In this document: in pieces, positions 47,787 to 59,820 of the stretch
Layout of the letters: every line of letters starts with the position of its first letter
How positions within the stretch are numbered: the first letter of the stretch is position 1
DNA from: Lepus europaeus
Lineage: Eukaryota > Chordata > Mammalia > Lagomorpha > Leporidae
Assembly: GCF_033115175.1 (NCBI RefSeq)
Contig: NC_084843.1
Location: 58,382,474 to 58,446,473, forward strand
Length of the DNA stretch: 64,000 nt
Reading direction: 5' to 3'
Position numbers and translations under genes: made by a program
The notes under the pieces: generated by a model
Told to the model about the DNA's origin: nothing
What the model saw: only the letters and a program-made list of their open reading frames with translations
Database searches by the model: none

Positions 47787-48130
47787 CTTAAAATTCTTGC
47801 AAACACTGAAGCCATGAAACTATGGTTTTCAAAAGTTCTTGTGTTAGTTCACTTAGAACAGTTTCCTCAAAGTTTTACATTTTTGATGGGTTTGTATTTG
47901 AGTGAATTCAGACCTTTTTCTTCATTTAGTCCTTAACCTAGAATGTCTCTTTATCTGGGCCAAATTATATTCCTATTATGCAATTAAAGTGTGGATATTA
48001 TTAATGTCTTTTATATTGTAATTACGAATATTAAGCGTGTTACCGTCAGCTCTGCGTGTCTGACTTACTGATTTCATTCAAAGTGTTTCTTATTCAGGAT
48101 CTATCAATGCCAACTGCTTCTTTGTTTTAG
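47787..48130. other. STOX1 intron 2, 3' end
   Basis: Unique sequence resuming after the retroinsertion, ending with CTTCTTTGTTTTAG before exon 3. Confidence 0.7.
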
Positions 48131-50471
48131 GCATTGCAGTTCCATCCCAAGATATTCTCTATTCCACTCTGGGAACACTGATAAAAGAACGAAAGATTTA
48201 TCACACCGGGGAAGGTTACTTCATAGTTACGCCTCAGACTTACTTCATCACGACTGCAACCCCCCAGGAGACCCAGAGAGTCTTCCTGTCGGATCAGAGT
48301 CGCCCAGGGCCCACGTCCGTGACCTATCTGGTGAGCGTGGGGCGCTGTGCAGAGTCAGCCGGCGAGGATGCGGCCCCCGCTCTCCATTGCCAGTCCTGCC
48401 AGTGTTTCCCTGACGTGGGCGCCCAGGACGCTGAGGAGCCACCACCTGCTGCGGAAGGGACTAGACAAGCCCAGAAAGGCCCTGGGCCGTCCAGACCATC
48501 AGTGCAGCATCGGGCCGTTTCAGTGTCCGAGGGGAATCGTGTCTGGGAGAGCACCAGACCTTTACCGTACTCCAAAGACAAAGGCAAAGGCAAGAAGTTT
48601 GGTCTTAGTCTCTTGTGGCGCAGCATATCCAGGAGGGAGAAGGCCAAGACGGAGCACAGCAGTTTCTCCGCCCAGTTCCCACCTGAGGAATGGCCTGTCC
48701 GAGATGAAGATAACTTGGACAATATCCCTCGAGATGTTGAACATGAGATAATCAAAAGAATCAACCCCGTTTTGACTGTTGACAACTTAATCAAACACAC
48801 CGTCCTGATGCGAAACTATGAAGAAGAGAAGAAATTTCACAGCCAGGGCACTTCCACTGATATGCTGACAGCCAGACGTAAATATCCTTCAAAAGAGAGA
48901 GTTAGGAAAAGGCAGGGTCGGTCTGCAAAGCCCCGGAGGCGGGGCCATTCACACAGGGACAGGCACAAAGCCAGGCGCCAGGGAAGCGAGCTTCAGCCAG
49001 CAAACAGGCTGGACCCACCCCGGGAGCTCCCTGCTGCACAGCGCACGCCCAGAATCAAAAGCCCGAGCGAAGCAGCGGTTCAGACACCACTTGGTGAGGA
49101 GCCAACAGTGCTGGGCTCGCATTGGATTTACAAGAGGCGAATCAGTAATCCTTTCCGGGGCTTGTCTCTCCGGGGGAGCCCAGCAACCAGAGGGCACAAC
49201 GCTGAGAAGACCAGTGACCTGAAACCCAGTCCGCCTTTGCAAAGGTCACAGTCTTGGGATTCCTTGGGAACCTTTGATGGTGACGCCAAACGACCATGTG
49301 CTGGGCACTATAATGATAAACCCATGGGAGAACCCATTCATATGAATAACTCCTTTGCCAAACCTATCAGGGATGCCTACAGAGATCCTCTCTTACATTA
49401 CCCTCAGTGTAGTGTTTTACAGAGGGACACTAGTAAATGCGGTTCACTTAGGGAAAGCAGGTTAAGATGTGATGTGTACGGCGAAGAAGATGAGGTAATC
49501 CCAGGAGTTTTTAGGAACAGTCATGCTCATTTTGACAAACTAGGGAAGACCAAAGACACACAGCATCTCCTGCCCTCACCGAGTTCTTCCTCGTTAGACC
49601 AAACACCCACTGCTTGTAGGTTAGTTGATAAAGCGATACACCAGTTTCAAAATCTTGGCCTTTTGGACTACCCAGTTGGTGCAAACCATTTAGGACAACC
49701 TGAGAGACAAGACAGAGACTCAGAAGAGCTAGCTAGGAAGGCATTTGTCCAGGATGCAGAGGCTGAGGGTGTAGATAATGAAGGGCTTTTGGCCGACGGT
49801 CAGGCCTTGTATCCGGATGAAGTGGAGGGTGAGGATGGGGCCTGCAGTTCGTTGTATCTAGAGGACGACGACTTTTCTGAGAACGATGCCTCGTGTGAAG
49901 TGCTGCCTGGCCACGTGCCGTATTCCTTTGCAGGGGAAAGCATGTGGAATCATTTAGGAAGGCAAAAAGTGACTGAAAGATCGCCGAGTGAATACAGCAG
50001 CAAAATGAGCAGCTTTGAGCCTCAGATGCCTAAGAGAAATGAAGATTGCAAACCCGTCGGGTTGCTCATCAACCCAGGTGAAAGCCAGAAACCTAACGTT
50101 TCTGCTGAAACCTGTGGGCTAAATTCAGGGACCCGGTTTGGTTTTCACTATGAAGGAGACCCCAGGGTTGCTGACTGTGTACAGCCCCCAGCACCCGCTG
50201 ATGGCAGTGTGTTTGATTACTGTAGTGCTAGGAAACCCTTTTCTAAGGCTGAAACCGTACGAGACTCTGCTGGTGACACAGGAGAGAAAACAGCTGGCTG
50301 GAGTCAGAGTCCACAGAACCAGGAAATGAGAAAACATTCCAAACAGAAGACAGAACTTTTCAGTGCTTCACATATGCCAGTGTTGGCTGAAGATGTCCAA
50401 CATGAACACAGTCACTTGGAAGGAACAGAAACTCACAGCATGGCAGGAGACAGTGGAATAGATTCTCCACG
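48131..50471 (+). CDS. STOX1: STOX1 coding exon 3 (rest of winged helix and long C-terminal region)
   Basis: A 2341-nt exon holding about 79% of the coding sequence (residues 155-935). It opens with the remainder of the storkhead winged helix ([20 protein letters not shown], then [15 protein letters not shown], to about residue 200). Next comes a conserved block near residues 320-390 ([40 protein letters not shown]). A strongly basic stretch follows at about 404-440 ([20 protein letters not shown]), a likely nuclear-localisation or nucleic-acid-contact segment. The later part is low in predicted structure, with an acidic run near 715-740 ([13 protein letters not shown]), and evolves quickly. 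Compared from memory with human (989 residues in total), the 983-residue protein has a few small deletions. The exon ends [11 protein letters not shown] with donor CG|GTGAGTGTG at 50472. Confidence 0.97.
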
Positions 50472-50529
50472 GTGAGTGTGTGTGTTTGATTAGCCACTGT
50501 CGCACAGGCATAATTAAAATCAAGGGTAC

Positions 50530-50871
50530 CAAGCCAGCGCCGTGGCTCACGAGGCTAATCCTCCGCCTAGTGGCGCTGGCACCCCGGGTTCTAGTCCCGG
50601 TCGGGGTGCCGGATTCTGTCCCAGTTGCCCCCCTTCCAGGCCAGCTCTCTGCTATGGCCTGGGAGTGCAGTGGAGGATGGCCCAAGTGCTTGGGCCCTGC
50701 ACCCCATGGGAGACTATGAGAAGCACCTGACTCCTGACTTCAGATCAGCGTGGTGTGCTGGCTGCTGCACATCAGCCGCGGTGGCCATTAGAGGGTGAAC
50801 CAACGGCAAAAGGAAGACCTTTCTCTTTGTCTCTCTCTCTCACTGTCCACTCTGTCAAAAAAAAAAAAAAA
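50530..50871 (+). repeat. C-SINE, young class, next to STOX1 exon 3
   Basis: Flanked by AAAATCAAGGGTAC at 50516-50529 and 50872-50885. Its first base lies only 58 bp past the exon 3 donor, in the same orientation as STOX1. Confidence 0.95.
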
Positions 50872-50909
50872 AAAATCAAGGGTACATTGAATTATGTAGT
50901 GGGAGACTT

Positions 50910-51232
50910 TAAAAAAAAAAAAAACAGATTTACTTATTTATTTATTTGAAAGGCAGAGTTAGAAAAAGGAGAGATCTCCATCTATTGCTTCACCCCGAAA
51001 ATGGCTGCAATGCTAGGATTGGGCTAGGCTAAAGCCAGAAGCCAGGAGCTTCATCCAGGTCTCCCACGTGGGTGCAGGGATCCAAGCACTTGGCCCATCC
51101 TCCACTGCTTTCCCAGGTGCATTAGCAGGAAGCTGGATTGAAAGTGGAACAGCTATGACTTGAACCAGCACCCATACAAGATGCTGGCACTGCAGGCAGA
51201 GGCTTAACCTTCTAAGCTACAGCACTGGCCCC
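50910..51232 (-). repeat. C-SINE
   Basis: Reversed tail ACTTATTTATTTATTTG, reversed head AGCTACAGCACTGGCCCC. Confidence 0.9.
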
Positions 51233-51239
51233 AATGCGA

Positions 51240-51689
51240 GACTCGTGAATAAAAGCTTACTTATACAATTCTGTCAACCTTTACTGAATAACTTGTATAC
51301 AGAAATAGAGTTGGTTTTCAATGTGAGCTAAATTTTACTAATATATCGAAGTGTTTCTAAAAATAGGAACTGCTATAAACCAAGTACTTTCTGAACCAAA
51401 GTTTGGAAGTTTTTACTTATAATCCTGGATCTATACAGGTTAATATTTTCCACTGTAATTTGTTTAATACTGTTTAACTTATAAAAGTAATATAATCGCA
51501 TCAGAAGATTTAAAAAGTACTGAATGGTCTTTTAAGCACCTATAATAATCTTGCCACCTAAATTTTTTAAAAGTATTTTATAATCAGTGCATTTATGACT
51601 TCAGATTGACCATTCATCTATATAATTTTGTCTACTATGTTCATACTGAGTTACTATTTTCGGTGTTGCTTTTTTTCAATTAGTAGTAT
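51240..51689. other. STOX1 intron 3, AT-rich stretch
   Basis: Texture of an old L1/HAL1-type 3' region; appears to continue at 52063-52220 beyond the SINE. No exon supported. Confidence 0.4.
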
Positions 51690-51703
51690 ATCATGAACAT
51701 TTT

Positions 51704-52048
51704 TTTTTTTTTTTGACAGGCAGAGTTAGACAGTGAGAGAAAGAGAGACAGAGAGAAAGGTCTTCCTTCCGTTGGTTCACTCCCTAAATGGCCACTATGG
51801 CCAGCGCGCTGCGGCTGGTATGCTGTGCCTATCTGAAGCCAGGAGCCAGGTGCTTGCTTCCTTCTAATCTCCCATGGGGTGCAGGGCCCAAGCACTTGGG
51901 CCATCCTCCACTGCACTCCCAGGCCACAGCAGAGAGCTGGACTGGAAGAGGAGCAACTGGGACAGAATCCGGCGCCCCGACCGGGACTAGAACCCGGGGT
52001 GCTGGCGCTGCAGGCGGAGGATTAGCCAATTGAGCTGCGGCACTGGCC
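51704..52048 (-). repeat. C-SINE, young class, with target-site duplication
   Basis: Flanked by ATCATGAACATTTT at 51690-51703 and 52049-52062. Confidence 0.95.
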
Positions 52049-52224
52049 ATCATGAACATTTTCTCATGTGATTAGTTTTCTAGAAGGTCATCCTGAAATT
52101 TTGGTGTATATCTTTTTATGAAATTGTTTGCCTCCTTTTGTAAAATTAAAGCAATACATTTTCATTCTTTAGAGCTATCCAAAACATTGCTAATCATTTT
52201 GTATATGTTCTTTTGGACTTCTTT

Positions 52225-52540
52225 CTTTTTTTTAAGGCTGAATTACAGAGAGAGGGAAAGAGAGAGAGAGAGAGAGAGATTGATCGATCTTCCGTCTGCT
52301 GGCTCACTCCCCAAATTAACGGCCAGGACTGGGTTGGGCCAGGCCAAAACAAGCAGGAAGCCAGGAGCTTCATCTGGATCTCCTGTTTGGGTGGCAGGGG
52401 CCCAAGTACCTGGGCCATTCTCTGCTGCTTTTCCTGAGCATTAGCTGGGAGCTGGATGGAAAGTGGAGTAGCTGAGACTTGAACTGGTAGCCATATAGGA
52501 TATTGGTGTGGCAGGCTGCTGTGCCACAATGCAAGTCCCT
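52225..52540 (-). repeat. C-SINE with GA tract
   Basis: Reversed pyrimidine region is a pure GA run near 52258-52278; reversed head TGTGCCACAATGCAAGTCCC. Confidence 0.8.
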
Positions 52541-52561
52541 GAACTTTTTCCCTATACATTT

Positions 52562-52564
52562 AAA

Positions 52565-52604
<40 letters not shown>

Positions 52605-52608
52605 TTTT
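52562..52608. repeat. AT microsatellite
   Basis: A run, then (AT)n of about 12 units at 52573-52597, then a T run. It directly precedes a young C-SINE and may derive from A-rich tails. Confidence 0.85.
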
Positions 52609-52932
52609 TGACCGGTGCTACGGCTCACTAGGCTAATCCTCTGCCTGCAGCGCCGGCACACCAGGTTCTAGTCCCAGTCAGGGTGCCAGATTCTGTCCCA
52701 GTTGTTCCTCTTCCAGTCCAGCTCTCTGCTGTGGCCCCGGAAGGCAGTGGAGAATGGCCCAAGTGCTTGGGCCCCTGCACCCCATGGGAGACCAGGAGAA
52801 GCACCTGGCTCCTAGCTTCGGATAGGCACAGTGCGCCGGCCGCAGTGCGCCGGCCGTAGCAGCCATTTGGGGAGTGAACCAATGGAAGGAAGACCTTTCT
52901 CTCTCTCTCACTGTCTAACTCTGTGAAAAAAA
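52609..52932 (+). repeat. C-SINE, young class
   Basis: Head CCGGTGCTACGGCTCACTAG; the end CTAACTCTGTGAAAAAAAAA is a variant of the young-class end. Confidence 0.9.
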
Positions 52933-52934
52933 AA

Positions 52935-54271
52935 TATATTTTAACAAATCATATACAACTTTTTTCACCCAAAGTATCATGGAAATCCTGCAAAACATAT
53001 ATATCTAACTCCTTTTTAAATGGCTATTTAGGATTTATTTTGTGGACTCCATTAATTATATAACCATTGTTTCCCTTCCTTTGATAATTTAATGAATTAA
53101 TCTGTAGCAAATTATTTTTACATATAAATGTGGGCACTTCTATTTTCTTAAATTCCTAGGAGTCTGCATTTTGTAAACATATCATTACTTCATTGGGAAA
53201 AAAAGATATTTTCCCCTTGAAACATTAGTTTGATTTATATTAAGTCTTTAAGAGTGTCAAAGCACGCTGTCTCCACAAGTAAACTGGTGGTATAAACCAG
53301 TAAGCCACAGGTTTCCTTTCTTTCTGGCAAAACCAAACAACAGATTAGGAACATTATTGCTTGACATTCAATTGAGAATTTTAATTTGCAGAATCTTGAG
53401 AAATTTAATTCCTTAAAAATTGCTTATAATGCAGTTTTTTTGAAAGGCTTCTAACAAATTATTGAAGACATTTAGAGGAAAGGGAAGAGGAAAAAAAATA
53501 ATATTTGAATATCATCAACAGTGCCACCGCTGTTATCAGGATTAGGGGGACAGAGGTGAACAAGTCGTTGCCACCTACAGAAAGCTCACAGCTTAGTTAA
53601 GAGGCCAACAAACATAGCCAAGTAGAACTAAGAACAAAGTGTAAATGCTCCCTGTTAAAAGAGATGTGGAGTGAAGAGTGGCGGGCCATGTGGGAGAAGA
53701 CTTATATTTTTGAGCTGCATCTTAACGGGTAATTGAGAGGAGAGGAGCAAGGTGGGAAAAGGGGGATGAATATAAAAAGCAAAAGTCACCAAATGGTAAC
53801 ATTGGCTTGGCTGAAGATCAGTAGATGTGTTAGATAACGGGCTATCATAGCTTAAATCTACAGCTCCCAGGAAAAGAACACACTGTTAATATTTAAAAAA
53901 ACAACAGTTGGCTTTTCCCTTTTGTGTGACTTCTCATAAAAGTCATAATTTACGCAGGAACACACTAGCCATTTTAGATACATAGAAGAGTTTTTCAGAG
54001 AACCTGTTTCTGACTAGACTATCGTTGATATTGAATCTGAGAACAGGTCTTGTCCAGAAAACATCAGTTAATTTTTGAAAGCAAATAATTGAGGTGCTAT
54101 AGTGAAGCTTTTCAGATCTGAAGAGCATGTTATATTGTTAAAGGTTAACCTATTGTGTAAGTGTCCCTCAGTAATGTGTTGTTTCACAGTAACAGATGGA
54201 TGTATAATGCCTTTAATAGAGACCCAGGGCCTTTTTGAAGGCAATAATTCTGTTATTTCTAATATCTTTAG
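52935..54271. other. STOX1 intron 3, 3' part
   Basis: AT-rich, possibly old L1-type at 52960-53200; an L2-like piece may lie around 53540-53620. Ends with the polypyrimidine tract TTCTGTTATTTCTAATATC and the acceptor TTTAG. No further exon recognised. Confidence 0.45.
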
Positions 54272-54419
54272 GACACAGAGTCTGGCATCTAATAATTCGG
54301 TCGTTTTGGATGGACTGAAAAGCAGACAGAATTTTCTACAGAACTTTGAAGGCACAAAGAGCAGTCAGACACTCACATCCAATTCCTTACCACAACTAAC
54401 TGCTGTCATAAATGTTTGA
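54272..54419 (+). CDS. STOX1: STOX1 terminal coding exon 4
   Basis: Completes codon 936 (arginine, split CG|G) and encodes the C-terminal 47 residues, [20 protein letters not shown] to LTAVINV, followed by TGA at 54417-54419. This matches the remembered human ending almost residue for residue, unlike the looser exon 3, so the C-terminus appears conserved. The acceptor is ATATCTTTAG. Exons 1-4 sum to 310+153+2341+148 = 2952 nt, exactly 984 codons including stop, which confirms all junctions. Confidence 0.97.
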
Positions 54420-54537
54420 TTTTCTTTTGAAACTTTTTTGTAAACATGTAGAGCATTACTAGTCTTTCAGCTGAGTATGTAAGAATCCTCTAAAAAAAAA
54501 TCCTCCTCTAAGGCTAAGCTTATATCCTATTAGCTTC

Positions 54538-54543
54538 AATAAA
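54538..54543 (+). terminator. STOX1: Candidate STOX1 polyadenylation signal, proximal
   Basis: AATAAA 119 nt after the stop codon. A second AATAAA lies at 54644-54649. Which is used cannot be told from sequence. Confidence 0.6.
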
Positions 54544-54643
54544 TATTTTGTTCTAATGACTGGCTTTCCCCTTTTTTTGCTATTTTAAATAATTTTAAAG
54601 CTTCTTTTACTAGGCATGTATTGGGAACATATAGGTTGTTTAT

Positions 54644-54649
54644 AATAAA
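54644..54649 (+). terminator. STOX1: Candidate STOX1 polyadenylation signal, distal
   Basis: AATAAA about 225 nt after the stop codon, followed within about 30 nt by T/GT-rich sequence. Confidence 0.5.
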
Positions 54650-54654
54650 AAATG

Positions 54655-55165
54655 TTGAATCATTGGTCCTTTTCCAATAAGCATAACTTGAATTTTCAAA
54701 TGTTCATTAGTTTACACATATGATACTAATTTACTACCCAGTAGTGAATTTCTTTACCTAAATTCTTATGCTAAATGGATCTCACCAGATTTCATTACAA
54801 AATCCAAAAAACTGTGTTTTAGAGTTGCATAGATACTTTTCAATTACAGGTTTTTGTCATCAAAGATAACTTATATGAATGTGTTGGCTACTTTGCCACG
54901 AGCATATTTTCATGTAATCATTGCTGCCCAGAATCTTCTCTTTGACCAGGTTGCATGTGAACAGGTGTGACAGACTGATAATGTCCAAAATGCCTGAAGT
55001 AGTTAGCCGGCTCGTCCTATTTCTGTAGCTCCCCCTGCATTTCAGGCTTTCTCCATAGCATGACAGTGATAAGTCAGATGCTGGAGATGGAAGAAGCAGA
55101 ATGGCCAGAGCAACTTGTGAGTGAATTCAGTGAAAAACAGCTAGTAGACATTTAACAGTTCATCT
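54655..55165. other. STOX1 downstream flank
   Basis: Unique-looking AT-rich DNA; may include 3' UTR if a later poly(A) site is used. Confidence 0.4.
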
Positions 55166-55169
55166 ACAT

Positions 55170-55330
55170 TTTTTTTTTTTAAATTTTTTGACAGGCAGAG
55201 TGGACAGTGAGAGAGAGAGAGAGAGAGAAAGGTCTTCCTTTTGCCGTTGGTTCACCCTCCAATGGCCGCCGCGGTAGGCGCGCTGCGGCCGGCGCACCAC
55301 ACCGATCCAATGGCAGGAGCCAGGTGCTTA
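55170..55330 (-). repeat. C-SINE, young class, 5'-truncated
   Basis: Reversed A-rich end and body up to GGCAGGAGCCAGGTGCTTAT, then abrupt change to unique DNA; head absent. Confidence 0.9.
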
Positions 55331-55334
55331 TCCT

Positions 55335-56211
55335 TGATCCACTTCCTCTTGTGATAAGGCCAGAATTTTTTCTGTCAGGTCTTTTTAGACAAAGTGGTGG
55401 GATGGGCGATTCTCTTGAGTTTGGGAACATGGAGCAAGCAAGACTGGCTTCAGTATATTCGGTAGATGAGGGTGCTGTTTTGTGGTCAAGGAGTGATTTT
55501 TCTAAGAGGTTTCTAGGAGTGGTCAGAGCCTAGATCTCAAGGATGATTGAGTAATTGAAGTGTCTCTCTCACCAGCAAGGGCCAGAGTAAACTCAGCACT
55601 TGGCCCTCTGGGAGAGCAGGGAAGGGGAGGTCAGATTCACTGCTTTTTTTTGCAGAGGTCAGCCCACTCAATTCTGTCTGTCGGTTTTCAGTGGGCCCTG
55701 GCCAGCCTACTATAGTGTTCCATGAAGAGAAGCTATGGGTCAGAGTACTAAGAGGGAGTCATCTGGAGTAGAGACGATATGTTGGGGAGAAGTAGAGGCG
55801 GAGGCAGAGGCGTTATTTTAGGGATCTTATAGCATGGAATCACCACCCATGAATGGAAGTTAGGAGAAAGAAAAAGATTTCAATTTAATATGAAGAACTT
55901 CCATCTAATAGGACTAAAATACCTGATGATGAAAAATAACCAAGTTCCCATTGTTTAGATCATTCATGCTGAAGTTAAAATCCTGTTACTGGTATGTTAC
56001 AGATGGATTTCTGATATTTGCTTAACAGGATGGCTGGACTTGGTGCTTTTGAAGGATCCTTCCAACTCTAAGGCCTTATGCTTGTATAGCCCCCTATACA
56101 ATTTTTGTGAGGTTGTCTGGGATTTTCACCATTAGGTAATAATTACAGAAAATATCTTCCATCAAAAGCCAGGTATGCCTGGGGAAGGTAGTACATCTTT
56201 AGTTGTCAGTT
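55335..56211. other. Intergenic, no recognised element
   Basis: About 0.9 kb between STOX1 and DDX50 with no gene or repeat recognised. Confidence 0.4.
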
Positions 56212-56225
56212 AATACCTCATTCTA

Positions 56226-56416
56226 GGGCCGGCACTGTGGAGTAACGGATAAAGCTGCCACCGTAGTGCTGGTTTCTTAATATGGATGCCAGTTTGACCC
56301 TGGCCGTTGCAGCCAATTGGAGAGTGAACCAGTGGATGGAAGACCTCTCTCTCTCTCTGCCTCTCCTTCTCTCTGTGTAACTCTGACTTTCAAATAAATA
56401 AATCTCAAAACACACA
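56226..56416 (+). repeat. C-SINE with internal deletion and target-site duplication
   Basis: Flanked by AATACCTCATTCTA at 56212-56225 and 56417-56430. The middle of the element (most of the body between the B-box and the 3' third) is missing, so about 190 bp remain of the usual roughly 320. Confidence 0.95.
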
Positions 56417-56430
56417 AATACCTCATTCTA

Positions 56431-57290
56431 TAGACAGGAAGAAAATAAACCAAAAATAGGTTTACTGTTGACATACAACATGGCACCATTCATCTTCTCT
56501 CATTTGGGATCTCAGACTCTAGGAATCCTCAGAATAGCTGGGTTCTCTGTAAGCTATTTTCAGTCTTTTAAAAATTCCCATAAAAATTGTCATTTTCTTT
56601 GCCCAAGTCCTGACTATCTAAAACATCAGGGTTTTGTTGTTGTTTTTTGCCAGCTCAGTAATGCAACATTTGTCCCGTACTGGTGGGATACCATTAATCT
56701 GCATTTGTGTTTTATTCATAATTAGAAGAATGACCATGAGTCAATCATTATTAAATGCAACTTAGAAGGCAAAATGTTTCAAAATGTCAGATCCATGAGG
56801 AAAAACAATGGAAACAGTGAGGAAAAACAATGGAAAGAACCCACAGAAATGAACGATTGGGAACCACCGTGGTTTAGGAACCTATTAAGGCTTTTGGAGA
56901 ATGGGTATTGTCTAAAGGATAGAGAAGAGAGATATGAAATGAGAATGGGCAAGCCAAAGACAAGCTCATGGCTACCTTGCTGCCCTCTAAGAAATCTTTT
57001 ACGTTTTTGAAACCTTAGCACTTTCCCCTCTGTAGAACAAGTAGCTTCCAAACATTCTTGGGTAATGGTGCCCTCTTCTGGCACAGCTGTTGTGATTCAG
57101 CAACCCTCTCCCTTGTCCCTTGATTCAAGGTAATTGACTAAAGAGGGAGTGACCCCCTCCCAAAGTTAAACATAAAAAGCCATTCCAAAGATTTGAATTA
57201 GAAGCTCCATACATAAATATGTGCTAATATGTTGAGATCTCTTCCCACAATCAAAACCTCAAGCTAATGTTAAGCCCCTCTGTACCTCAG
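56431..57290. other. Intergenic with a short direct repeat
   Basis: The unit GAGGAAAAACAATGGAAA occurs twice in succession near 56797-56836. A 78-codon frame at 56774-57010 spans it but resembles no known protein. Confidence 0.4.
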
Positions 57291-57295
57291 TTCTT

Positions 57296-57615
57296 TTTGT
57301 TTCTTAACACTTATTTGAAAGCCTTACACAGAGAGAGGGAGACTCAGAGACTGAAAGTTAGTTTCCATCTGCTGGTTCATTTCCTAAATGGCTGCAATGG
57401 CCGGGGCTGGGCCAGGCTGAAGCCAGGAGCTTCATCTGGGACTTCCACGTGGGTGGCAGGGGCTCAAACACTTGGGCCATCTTTCAGTACTTTTCCCAGG
57501 CCATAAGCAGGGAGCTGGATCAACAGTGGAGCAGCTGGGACTTGAATCGGTGCCAATATGGGATACTGGTGTTGGAGGCAGTGACTTAACCCACTAGGAC
57601 AGGACGTGGGCCCCT
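57296..57615 (-). repeat. C-SINE
   Basis: Reversed tail CTTATTTGAAAGCCTTACAC; reversed head AGGACAGGACGTGGGCCCC. Confidence 0.85.
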
Positions 57616-57619
57616 GTAT

Positions 57620-57920
57620 CTCATTTCTGTAGTGCTGTTATACCAGTATTATTGTCCTAACTTGGCTAATAGATTTAGAATTTGAGTTGACTAAGGTCAC
57701 TTGGCTAGCAATGGGAGAAATAGCTCCTGCCTTCCCATTCTACCTGCTTCTGTTTAGTACTTTCAAAACTCATTCTCTGACCACCCCATGTCTCTTTTGA
57801 TCAATTTATAACTGTCCCTTAAACTATTTCCATGTCAGCATTTTAAAATGATGGTTTATTTCCTCATCACTTAAGAGATGCAGATGGCAAAATGTTATAG
57901 TTGGTGGCTCTTTTTACCTT
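57620..57920. other. Intergenic, possible MIR remnant
   Basis: AAGGTCACTTGGCTAGCAAT at about 57692-57711 resembles the MIR core; otherwise unrecognised. Confidence 0.35.
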
Positions 57921-57924
57921 CCAC

Positions 57925-58230
57925 TTAAAAAAAAAAGATTTGCAGGGCAGTTACAGAGCAAGAGAAGGAGAGACGGAGAGAGAGGTCTTCCAGCCGCTGG
58001 TTCACTCCCAAGTAGCCACAATGGCTGGGGAAGGGCCAGGAGCCATGAGCTTCATCCAGGTCTCCCAAGTGGGTACAGGCCCAAGAACATGGGCCATCCT
58101 CCACTGCCTTACCAGGCACATTAATACGGAGCTATTTGGGAAGTGGAGCAGCCGGTCTTGAACTGGCACCCATATGAGATGCTGGCGTTGCAGGCTGTAG
58201 CTTAACCCACTGTGCCACAGTGCTGGCCCC
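57925..58230 (-). repeat. C-SINE
   Basis: Reversed tail with AAAAAAAAAAGATTTGCAGG, reversed head TGTGCCACAGTGCTGGCCCC. Confidence 0.9.
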
Positions 58231-58231
58231 A

Positions 58232-58488
58232 CTTCTACTTTAAGAGGGCTAGAGAGATATAAATAAGCTGGTTTACTCCCCAAAAGCCCTTAATGGACTC
58301 TGGGAGTTGAGAACTAAATCCACGGTCCCTTATACATGGGTGACAGGAACCCAATCATTTGAGCTATCACTGCTGCATTCCAGGGTCTGCGTTAGCAGGA
58401 AGTCATGGGAGCTGGGCCCTTCAAATCCAGGTCCTCTGACATGCGGCACAAGTGTCTTTACTAAACTGAATGCCCACCCCTTTCTATA
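58232..58488 (-). repeat. C-SINE, older class, diverged
   Basis: Same orientation, directly abutting the previous copy; GCTGGTTTACTCCCC and reversed head ACTGAATGCCCACCCC. Confidence 0.6.
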
Positions 58489-58559
58489 TTTAAGACAAAT
58501 TTTAAAAAAATTTATTTTACCTTCAACTTACTATGGAGTAAAAATAAAATCCTCCCTTC

Positions 58560-58855
58560 TCATTTTATTTTCATTTATTTATTTGAATGGGGGAGACAGC
58601 AATCTCCCATCTGATGGTTCATTTTCCAAATGCCCACAAGAGCCAGGCTGGGCCAGGCTGAAGCCAGGAGCCTGGAATTCAATCCTGGTCTTCCACGTGG
58701 GTGGCAGGGACTCAACCACTTGAACCCTCACCTGTTGCCTACCAGTGTGTGCATTTGCGGGGAGCTGGAACCAAGAGCAAAGCTGGGACTACAATCCAGG
58801 TACTCAATGTGGGAATCAACCAATGTGCCAAATGCTCACTTCCCCACCCCACCAG
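58560..58855 (-). repeat. C-SINE, older class
   Basis: Reversed tail TTTCATTTATTTATTTG; reversed head TGCCAAATGCTCACTTCCCC. Confidence 0.75.
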
Positions 58856-58857
58856 AG

Positions 58858-59233
58858 TTTTGAAAATAACCAGCAGGCCAAGTTTAAGAATAATTGTCTT
58901 GTTTTTGTATCTTAAAGGCAGAGAGTTTAATAAGCTGAGGCCAAAGGCAAGGGAAATATTTGTAGAACCTTCAAATAGAGTAGTAGCTAAAGCACTCAAT
59001 CCTTAAAATTTTTTGAGAAATTATATCAGTGACTCTGGTAAGATATCTGGAAAGTAAAGATGTTCTAATTAGATTTTTAATTACCATGCATAGTGTACCT
59101 TCCTCCTGCCCCCAAATATCATTAGACATGAATCTCTGGAGACTTACAGAGGGAACAAATATGAAAGCTCCCCATTACTAACTTTTCAAGTTGGCTGAGG
59201 TAAGGTGAGGTATATTGGAAAAACAAATAATGT
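58858..59233. other. Intergenic, no recognised element
   Basis: Unique-looking; ends in the target site of the L1 insertion. Confidence 0.4.
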
Positions 59234-59250
59234 GGGATGCACTTTTTTTT

Positions 59251-59820
59251 TTAATTAAACTTTTATTTAATGAATATAAATTTCCAAAGTACAGCTTATG
59301 GGTTACAATGGCTTCCCCCTCCCAAAATTTCCCTCCCACCCACAACCCTCCCCTTTCCCGCTCCCTCTCCCCTTCCAATCACACCATGATTCATTTTCAA
59401 TTCTCTTTATATACAGAAGATCAATTTAGTATATATTAGGTAACGATTTCAACAGTTTTCCCCCATATAGTAACACAAAGTGAAAAAAAATACTGTTGGA
59501 GTACTAGTTATAGCATTAAATAAGAGTGTACAGTACATTAAAGACAGAGATCTTACATAATATATATTTTTTAAAAAATTAATTTTCTATGCCATTTCCA
59601 ATTTAACACCAGGTTTTTCCTTTTTTCATTTCCAATTATCTTTATATACAGAAGATCGATTCAGTATATAATTAGTAAAGATCTCATCAGTTTGTACCCA
59701 CGCAGAAACAAAGTGTAAAAATACTGTTTCAGTACTAGTTATAGCATCACTGCACATTAGACAACACATTAGGGACAGATCCCACATGGGATGTAAGTAC
59801 ACAGTGACTTTTGTTGCTGA
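59251..59820 (-). mobile_element. 5'-truncated lagomorph L1 (3' UTR only)
   Basis: Reversed A-tail, then the leporid L1 3' end (AAACTTTTATTTAATGAATA, CCAAAGTACAGCTTATGGGT) with the pyrimidine-rich strand of its G-rich tract at 59310-59376. Flanked by the duplication GGGATGCACTTTTTTTT at 59234-59250 and 59821-59837. Contains an imperfect internal repeat: 59403-59517 and 59634-59750 share TCTTTATATACAGAAGATC and ACTAGTTATAGCAT. No open reading frame of the L1 is included. Confidence 0.9.
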
